NCBI RefSeq assembly: GCF_000266885.1
Contig: NC_018020.1
Location: forward strand, 4,320,016 to 4,384,015
Direction: 5' to 3'
Origin: Turneriella parva DSM 21527
GTDB lineage: Bacteria; Spirochaetota; Leptospiria; Turneriellales; Turneriellaceae
DNA: 64,000 bases
Position 1 is the stretch's first letter. Every line of letters begins with the position of its first letter. Below are positions 58,903 to 64,000 of the stretch, piece after piece. Under the pieces are notes generated by a model. It had not been told where the DNA came from, searched no databases, and saw only the letters and a program-made list of their open reading frames with translations. The translations under genes were made by a program, and so were the position numbers.

Positions 58903-59741
58903 TGCTGCGGCGAAGTCTGGCCCCGGCGCTGATCGCCGTGGCGATAGCGGGCAGCCTGCAGTGCGCTTCGCTCGTCAAAACGATTTTTAATCCCCCCCAG
59001 GTTGGTGTTGACCGCGTCGAATTCAGAAACGTGGCGCTTACCGGTACCGATCTGGTGGTTCACATCAAGATTCATAACCCCAACTCTGTCGGCGCCACCC
59101 TCAACCACATCGAATATGCGCTCGATGTCGACGGTGACCGATTGTTGAACGGCAAGAAAGAAGACAAAACGGAAATTAAGTCGAACGACACGAGCATCAT
59201 TGCTTTGCCGGTGACGATCAACTACACCGGTCTTAAATCAGGTATCGCGGGTGCGTTATCGAAGAAAACGCTGCCCTACGGCTTTAAGGGTAAAGTCATT
59301 CTCGATACGCCCGTCGGCGCGATGAATTTTGACATCAACGAAGCCGGCGAAATTCCCGTGCCTGACCGGCCGCGCTTCGACATCGAAAAAATCGCTCTTG
59401 CAGAGTTCGGTGTTACATCGGCGACTTTGATGATTCACATTAAGGTCTCGAACAATCACGATTTTGAACTCGATATTCGCAAGTTTCGCTACGAGTTCTC
59501 GCTTCAAGATAACCTGATCTCTGCGGCGAATATCAACGTCGACAGATCTGTTGCGCACGACAAGTCGATGTCGATCGCGTTACCCGTAACGCTGAAGGTT
59601 CTCGGTGTCAAGCGGAGCGTAATCGACATGATCAAATCGGGAAAAATCAAATATGCGATGAAATTCGACCTCGATATTCAAACCCGCTTTGGGCCCATGA
59701 CGATACCCTATGAACGCGACGGGCTAACTTCCCTTTACTGA
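58902..59741 (+). CDS. LEA14-like (WHy domain) lipoprotein
   Basis: A 279-aa protein from a GTG start overlapping the sufT stop. A short signal ends in the lipobox SLQC. Two WHy-type domains of about 110 residues each follow: GTDLVVHIKIHNPNSVGATLNHIEYALDVDG in the first, and ATLMIHIKVSNNHDFELDIRKFRYEFSLQD in the second. WHy proteins protect against desiccation or misfolding in other organisms; here it would act at the inner or outer membrane in the periplasm. Its linkage to suf genes may just be transcriptional. Confidence 0.8.
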   Translation: MLRRSLAPALIAVAIAGSLQCASLVKTIFNPPQVGVDRVEFRNVALTGTDLVVHIKIHNPNSVGATLNHIEYALDVDGDRLLNGKKEDKTEIKSNDTSIIALPVTINYTGLKSGIAGALSKKTLPYGFKGKVILDTPVGAMNFDINEAGEIPVPDRPRFDIEKIALAEFGVTSATLMIHIKVSNNHDFELDIRKFRYEFSLQDNLISAANINVDRSVAHDKSMSIALPVTLKVLGVKRSVIDMIKSGKIKYAMKFDLDIQTRFGPMTIPYERDGLTSLY

Positions 59742-59766
59742 CTATTCGCGGTTTTTATTCACGCCC

Positions 59767-59982
59767 ATGGCAGACTTGAAGGTCGGTGACAAGGTCACCT
59801 TGCAGAAACCACCCCACATATTTGAGGGGGTGATTATCATGCCCGGTGCGCCCGCAGAAGTGAGCAAACTCAACGACGACGGCACTGTCGATCTGTTGTA
59901 TTACGATCGTGAAATGATGCCGCATACAATGCCCCAAATCAAGATAACCGACATCAGCCCCGCAATCAGGACATCAACATGA
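59767..59982 (+). CDS. small SH3-like protein of unknown function
   Basis: A 71-aa cytoplasmic protein. DLKVGDKVTLQKPPHIFEGVIIMPG and DDGTVDLLYYDREM look like a five-stranded SH3/KOW-type barrel, and such short proteins often bind nucleic acid or act as modules. No partner is evident. Its stop overlaps the ATG of the inositol-phosphatase-like gene by 4 bp, which supports it being a real gene in the operon. Confidence 0.65.
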   Translation: MADLKVGDKVTLQKPPHIFEGVIIMPGAPAEVSKLNDDGTVDLLYYDREMMPHTMPQIKITDISPAIRTST

Positions 59983-60758
59983 ACCACGCGCAGAAATTTT
60001 TCGAAGACTTTTTGCCCGAAGCGACGGCGATCAGCCGCGAGGTTTCGCGGCGTTTTTTCAAAAAGCCACTGGGTGAAATCGGCATGATCAGCAAAGCCGA
60101 CGCCTCGCCCGTCACGGCCGCCGATCTGGAAATCGAAACGCGCCTGCGTGAGTTGATAGCCAATAAATTTCCCGGGCATGGCATTATCGGCGAAGAACAC
60201 GGAAGCGAGAACACCGAAGCAGAATTCGTCTGGGTGCTCGACCCGATTGACGGCACTAAAAGTTTTATTACCGGTGTGCCGCTCTTCACGACGCTCATCG
60301 CTCTGCAGCAAAACGGAGAACCGCAATGCGGGGCAATTTACCAGCCGATTCTCGACGAACTCGTCTGGGGAAACAACCGCGAGTGTTTTTTCAACGGACA
60401 GCCGGTGCGAATGCGCACGACAGAAAATCTCACCGACGCCACGCTGCTGATTACCGATGCGCGGCACGCCGCCGAACACCACCCGAAGACCAACTTTAAC
60501 GCGCTGGCGGCTGAATCAAAATTCTGGCGCACATGGGCCGATGGTTACGGCTACACGCTTCTGGCGACAGGCTACGCCGACATTATGCTCGACCCGGTGA
60601 TGAACCCCTGGGACATCATGGCCGCTGTGCCGGTGATTCGCGGTGCCGGTGGCACGATTACCGATTTTGCGGGTAACGATGCGGTTAAAGGCAAGTCGAT
60701 AATCGCCGCTTGCCCTGCCCTTCATCAAAAGGTGCTCAAGAAATTGAGCGATGCTTAA
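59979..60758 (+). CDS. hisN: inositol monophosphatase-family phosphatase, HisN-like
   Basis: A 259-aa Mg-dependent phosphatase. HGIIGEEHGSE (about 67-77) and WVLDPIDGTKSFITG (about 85-99) are metal-binding motifs, with NPWDIMAAVPVIRGAGG near the end. The segment TWADGYGYTLLATGYADIMLD (about 187-207) resembles the histidinol-phosphatase subgroup (HisN), so histidine synthesis is a reasonable guess; inositol phosphatase activity is an alternative. It overlaps the kinase gene by 8 bp. Confidence 0.82.
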   Translation: MNHAQKFFEDFLPEATAISREVSRRFFKKPLGEIGMISKADASPVTAADLEIETRLRELIANKFPGHGIIGEEHGSENTEAEFVWVLDPIDGTKSFITGVPLFTTLIALQQNGEPQCGAIYQPILDELVWGNNRECFFNGQPVRMRTTENLTDATLLITDARHAAEHHPKTNFNALAAESKFWRTWADGYGYTLLATGYADIMLDPVMNPWDIMAAVPVIRGAGGTITDFAGNDAVKGKSIIAACPALHQKVLKKLSDA

Positions 60759-63087
60759 AAGCCTTTTTAATTTTCGCTTTCGTCTTACCGCCGCGATTTT
60801 TTTGGTCGCTCTCGGCGCGACCGTCACGGGGCTCGTCTATTATTACATAGACGCCAAGCGCCAGATCTGGTCGCAAATGACCAACCGCGTCAAAGATTTC
60901 GGAAAAATCGGCATCACCCTGTTCAATGCCGAAGACCTGAAATTTCTCGAAAAACTCGACCAGAACCTCAATGACCCGAGCCGGCAAAGGGCGCCGGTAC
61001 CCGTATCGGGGGTGACACTGAGCGCGCTTGCCGATGAAGAAAAGACAAAAATAATTCGCACGACCCCTTTTCAGATACTGGTGCAAAAGCTGCGCCGCCT
61101 TCGCTACGCCTCGGGCAAGATTGCGGTATATGAATCTATCTTACACGCAGGCCTGCAATCGACTGCCGAACCGCAGATTCACCGCGTCTGGGTCGCAGGC
61201 GTCAAGATGCACGCTTTTGCCCCGAACTACCTCAGGGTGCTGTGCGCCGATGAGTTTGAAGAAATCGACCGCAACAACAACCAGCGCATCGACGCAGAAG
61301 AGAGCATCTACCATATCGGGGATGTATTTAACGGGCGCGGGCTTACCGGGCTCGGGGCGGCCATCGGCGGTGAACTGAGTGTCGGCAGCGGCTACCGAAC
61401 CGAAGATTCGGGTGTTTACATCTCTGGCTACACGCCGCTGAAAAACGCGAAGGGAAATATCATCGCGTTGCTCGTGATCGACTTTTCGGCCGCGACTGAA
61501 TTCGATGCGCTCTTTCGGCTCAAGGTGACCGGATATTACATTATCATCGCGGCGCTTCTGTTCTCGATCATGGCAGCTGCAACCACGAGTCGGTTTCTGT
61601 TGAAGCCGCTCGATATTATGCAGAAAGCGGCCGTGCGTATCGGACAGAGGGATTTTTCGGTACGGGTTTCGACACAGAGCCGCGACGAACTTGCCGACCT
61701 GGCCTATGCACTCAACCTGATGGCGCAGGAACTCGGCGAGTATTCAACGCAGATGGAGCGCCGCATTGCGGCGCGCACCAGCGAGATTTCGGGAATTCTC
61801 GAGGCTCTCGAGCAGGGTATTCTCACGATCGACAACCGCGGTTTGATTCAAAGCGAATTTTCTGCCGCGACGCTGCGCATCTTCGCCGCAGACGACCTGA
61901 CGAACCGCAAATTCAGCTCGTTATTTGAAAACGAAAAGGTGAGCGAATCGGTCGAAAGGTTTGTTGCGCTCTTCTTCTCGCGCAATGACATCAGCGCACA
62001 AATGCTCGAAAAGGCGAATCCCCTGCGTGAAATTGAGTACGTCAATGCTGCGGGGCAGACCAAGCACCTGAGGTTCTCGTTCAGACCGCTTTATGCCGAA
62101 GATGCAACGACAGTCACCAGGTTGCTCGTCAGTATCGTCGATGATACCGATGAAGCAAAACTCAGAGAACGTATATCGCTGGCAGAAACGCAGCAACGCT
62201 CAGAGCTCGATACGTTGATCAACCTGATTCGCATACCTGCCCCGATTCTTGAGGCGTTTATCGAGCAGCAGCAGGCATACCTGACTGCCGGCAAAAGCCT
62301 GATCATGCGCTTTGACGCTCTCGACAACTCTGAAGTCAAGGCCTTCGCACAGCGGGTACACGCGCTGAAAGGCAACGCAATGCAGCTGGGCTTCAGCGAA
62401 CTCGCTGATCTGTTGCACCGCATCGAAGACCATCTCGAAGTCATGCTGGGGCCCGCAGCATACGACAAACGCTTTACCCGCCACGACATCTCGCAGCTGC
62501 TCAATAGGTCAGAACAGTTGATAGTCAGCCGCGAAACTCTCTTTTCGCGAATACGCCAGCTGATCAGCTCTGCCGACAATCAGGGCACTGAGGGGCAGCT
62601 TGCCAGATTACGCGCCTTTTGGCTCTCAAAAATTCAGGAACGCGCCTCACTCGCGGGCATTGGAGTTGCACCCGAAGTTTCTTTCGTCGCCGGCAGCGAA
62701 CGCGTTATCGGGCAGTTGCACAATGTGATCGTGCAACTCTTGCGCAACACGTTCGCCCATGGTATCGAAAGCGCGGCCGAACGCCAAAGCCGTGGCAAAC
62801 CAAAAGAGCTGACGATCCGCCTGATTATTGCCCGTGCCATGTCGGGATTCACCTGTACCTACTATGAAGATGGCCGCGGCTTTGCGCAAATACCCCAGGG
62901 CAGCACAATGACCCTTGCTGAGCTGCTTCAAAAGGGATTGACGGGTACTCAGAAGTCTGCAACCCTTGAAGCCGGTCGTGGTATCGGCATGGACTATATC
63001 GCATCAAGCATTCACAATCTGCGCGGCGATATGCGTATTACGAGCCAGAACAACAGCACCATTATTCACATAACCCTGCCGGATTAA
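60751..63087 (+). CDS. CheA-like sensor kinase with EF-hand-containing sensor, HAMP, PAS and HPt
   Basis: A 778-aa membrane kinase. TM helices lie at about 11-31 and 259-280, with a periplasmic sensor between them. In the sensor, residues 173-184 read DRNNNQRIDAEE, a canonical EF-hand calcium loop (D1, N3, N5, I8, E12). A HAMP domain follows (about 283-335), then a PAS-like domain (345-460), an HPt with H537 in RVHALKGNAMQLGF, and a HATPase with QLLRNTFAHGIES (N-box) and GRGIGMDYI. The phosphorylatable His lies in an HPt rather than a dimerisation domain, as in CheA. Adjacent CheY-like and CheX-like genes complete a phosphorelay. A calcium-linked input is inference. Confidence 0.87.
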   Translation: MLKSLFNFRFRLTAAIFLVALGATVTGLVYYYIDAKRQIWSQMTNRVKDFGKIGITLFNAEDLKFLEKLDQNLNDPSRQRAPVPVSGVTLSALADEEKTKIIRTTPFQILVQKLRRLRYASGKIAVYESILHAGLQSTAEPQIHRVWVAGVKMHAFAPNYLRVLCADEFEEIDRNNNQRIDAEESIYHIGDVFNGRGLTGLGAAIGGELSVGSGYRTEDSGVYISGYTPLKNAKGNIIALLVIDFSAATEFDALFRLKVTGYYIIIAALLFSIMAAATTSRFLLKPLDIMQKAAVRIGQRDFSVRVSTQSRDELADLAYALNLMAQELGEYSTQMERRIAARTSEISGILEALEQGILTIDNRGLIQSEFSAATLRIFAADDLTNRKFSSLFENEKVSESVERFVALFFSRNDISAQMLEKANPLREIEYVNAAGQTKHLRFSFRPLYAEDATTVTRLLVSIVDDTDEAKLRERISLAETQQRSELDTLINLIRIPAPILEAFIEQQQAYLTAGKSLIMRFDALDNSEVKAFAQRVHALKGNAMQLGFSELADLLHRIEDHLEVMLGPAAYDKRFTRHDISQLLNRSEQLIVSRETLFSRIRQLISSADNQGTEGQLARLRAFWLSKIQERASLAGIGVAPEVSFVAGSERVIGQLHNVIVQLLRNTFAHGIESAAERQSRGKPKELTIRLIIARAMSGFTCTYYEDGRGFAQIPQGSTMTLAELLQKGLTGTQKSATLEAGRGIGMDYIASSIHNLRGDMRITSQNNSTIIHITLPD

Positions 63088-63089
63088 CC

Positions 63090-63473
63090 ATGCAAATACT
63101 TATCGTTGATGATTCAGAACTCATGCGCACAATTGTGGAGCAGGTTATTCGTGAGAATCTGCGCGAGGCCGCTGAAGCGATCAAATTTCACCATGCGGCG
63201 AACGGCAAAGACGCGATGGATATTTTTCAGGGTTCACCGGTTTCATTGATTTTTCTCGACTGGAACATGCCCGTTCTCGACGGCGTTGAATTTGTACGCG
63301 AGATTCGCGGCTCAGGCAACAAGGTACCGATCGTCATGATTACGTCGGTGACCGACAGCGAAAAAATTCTGCAGGCAGCCGCGGCGGGCGTCAACAGCTA
63401 CGTGGAAAAACCCATTCGCGGGCCGCAGCTTTGGGACCAGATTGCGATGTTTTTCAAACATGCTGGATTTTGA
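63090..63473 (+). CDS. CheY-like response regulator
   Basis: A 127-aa receiver-only regulator. The acidic residues are D7 and D8 (IVDDSELMR), the phospho-acceptor is D57 in IFLDWNMPVLDG, the switch Thr/Ser is in MITSVT (near 85) and K107 lies in YVEKPIR. It should be phosphorylated by the kinase encoded 3 bp upstream. Output must be through protein contact, as in CheY. It overlaps the CheX-like gene by 14 bp. Confidence 0.92.
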   Translation: MQILIVDDSELMRTIVEQVIRENLREAAEAIKFHHAANGKDAMDIFQGSPVSLIFLDWNMPVLDGVEFVREIRGSGNKVPIVMITSVTDSEKILQAAAAGVNSYVEKPIRGPQLWDQIAMFFKHAGF

Positions 63474-63894
63474 GATTTTCAACTCTGCCCTGCGCCACTG
63501 TTTCAGACAGTTTATTGGCCTCGAAGAACTGACAAGCGACCGGTTGGGCGTTTTACCCGATAAATTTCACAGCATTACGTCCCGAATCGATATCACGGGC
63601 GATTCACCGGGTGTGCTCTGGCTGAATATTGCGCACCCGGGCGTAAGAATCGCCATGGAAAAACTCAATATTGCGAATTCAGACGAAGACCGCATGATGA
63701 TGGATGCCGCGGGCGAAGTTCTCAATATTATCGTCGGCTCGGCGCAGCGCAACTCGCGTGTACGCTATGACTTTTCGCTGCCTTCAGCCTTCAAGGGAGA
63801 TGGTTACCCGCTGCGCTTTCGCGACGGGGCAACGCTGGCTGCGCGCCGGTTTATCTTTGAAGACTTTGAAGTTATACTCATTCTGGAGCAATAG
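63460..63894 (+). CDS. CheX-like phosphatase
   Basis: A 144-aa protein from the ATG at 63460, inside the end of the regulator gene. MDAAGEVLNIIVGSAQ (about 82-97) matches the CheX/CheC helix E-x-x-N-x-x-x-G, whose Glu and Asn attack the regulator phosphate. The surrounding beta-alpha pattern (DITGDSPGVLWLNIAHPGVRIAM) agrees. CheX dephosphorylates CheY-P in spirochaete chemotaxis; here it would reset the regulator encoded next to it. A 26-bp palindrome follows 10 nt after the stop. Confidence 0.8.
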   Translation: MLDFEIFNSALRHCFRQFIGLEELTSDRLGVLPDKFHSITSRIDITGDSPGVLWLNIAHPGVRIAMEKLNIANSDEDRMMMDAAGEVLNIIVGSAQRNSRVRYDFSLPSAFKGDGYPLRFRDGATLAARRFIFEDFEVILILEQ

Positions 63895-63904
63895 TATTTC
63901 TGCA

Positions 63905-63930
63905 GGCAAACCTAATGCATTAGGTTTGCC
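63905..63930. repeat. perfect 26-bp palindrome after the CheX-like gene
   Basis: GGCAAACCTAATG (63905-63917) is followed by its exact reverse complement to 63930, centred on ATGCAT. As RNA it gives an 11-bp stem with a 4-nt loop. It is the same size and geometry as the palindrome at 29425-29450, and again sits about 10 nt after a stop codon. No T-run follows. The last 70 bases of the window hold no gene start I can support. Confidence 0.85.
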
Positions 63931-64000
63931 AAATGACCCAAAAGATGTGACATAATACCTGTTACGCTTCTATACAGCCTGCGCCTGATTTTTGGGGCAA

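Noticed and set aside
1-64000. CRISPR arrays, insertion sequences, tRNA or rRNA genes
   Set aside because: I looked for regular direct repeats, transposase motifs, terminal inverted repeats and tRNA-like cloverleaf sequences and found none that hold up. The two multibranched elements lack tRNA hallmarks such as a TTC arm and CCA end.

Overview
The window reads as the chromosome of a Leptospiraceae spirochaete outside Leptospira proper, and Turneriella parva is my best guess. The grounds are a GC-rich composition (judged by eye), a fused hemC-hemD gene, a two-component pair between hemL and hemE as in Leptospira HemKR, a perfect match to the Leptospira 'hem-box' upstream of hemA, futalosine-type menaquinone synthesis, and many secreted beta-barrel-like proteins and lipoproteins. 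The species call is inference. I found no tRNA, rRNA, insertion sequence, prophage or CRISPR array. Gene density is very high and no gene-free stretch exceeds 300 bases.

Layout. 1-10.8 kb: mixed single genes on both strands (alpha/beta hydrolase, IscU-like/pentapeptide fusion, response regulator, glycosyltransferase, HAD phosphatase, STAS protein, sirtuin, aminotransferase, two secreted barrel-like proteins). 10.8-20.2 kb, + strand: type II secretion core genes gspC-like, gspD, gspE and gspF, interleaved with a signal peptidase I and an FtsI-type penicillin-binding protein, then a heptosyltransferase-like gene. 20.2-27.4 kb, + strand: haem synthesis operon hemA-hemCD-hemL-hemK-hemR-hemE, headed by the hem-box. 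27.5-31.9 kb: an orphan gene, then dapF-purH-rlmD on the - strand with hairpins between the genes. 32.0-37.8 kb: a sigma-factor-like gene, a lysine-rich protein, slyD, a DUF1289 gene, TerC, a lipoprotein and ychF. 38.4-44.8 kb, - strand: seven tightly coupled genes for an uncharacterised envelope assembly. 45.0-55.4 kb: a barrel-like protein plus mqnC, a crotonase, a nitrilase-family amidase, a barrel-SppA fusion, citrate synthase, a UPF0102 protein and a lipoprotein. 55.5-63.9 kb, + strand: sufBCD-sufT, a WHy-domain lipoprotein, a small protein, hisN-like, and a kinase/CheY/CheX signalling set.

The strongest candidate for an undescribed system is the seven-gene operon at 38462-44746. It combines a PorV/UPF0164-like barrel carrying a FlgO/CsgG-like C-terminal domain, two paralogous proteins joining a FlgT-N/LPP20-like domain to hydrophobic segments with a conserved GWGQIYN motif, further barrels and two lipoproteins. 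Flagella of spirochaetes are periplasmic, so an outer-membrane FlgO/FlgT-like module there is unexpected.

The other standout signals are non-coding. Two intergenic elements of about 140 nt (34071-34209 and 44760-44899) fold by eye into multibranched structures with long, nearly perfect outer stems. Two perfect 26-bp palindromes (29425-29450 and 63905-63930) each lie just downstream of a stop codon. All function calls come from reading motifs and context; no database search was possible.
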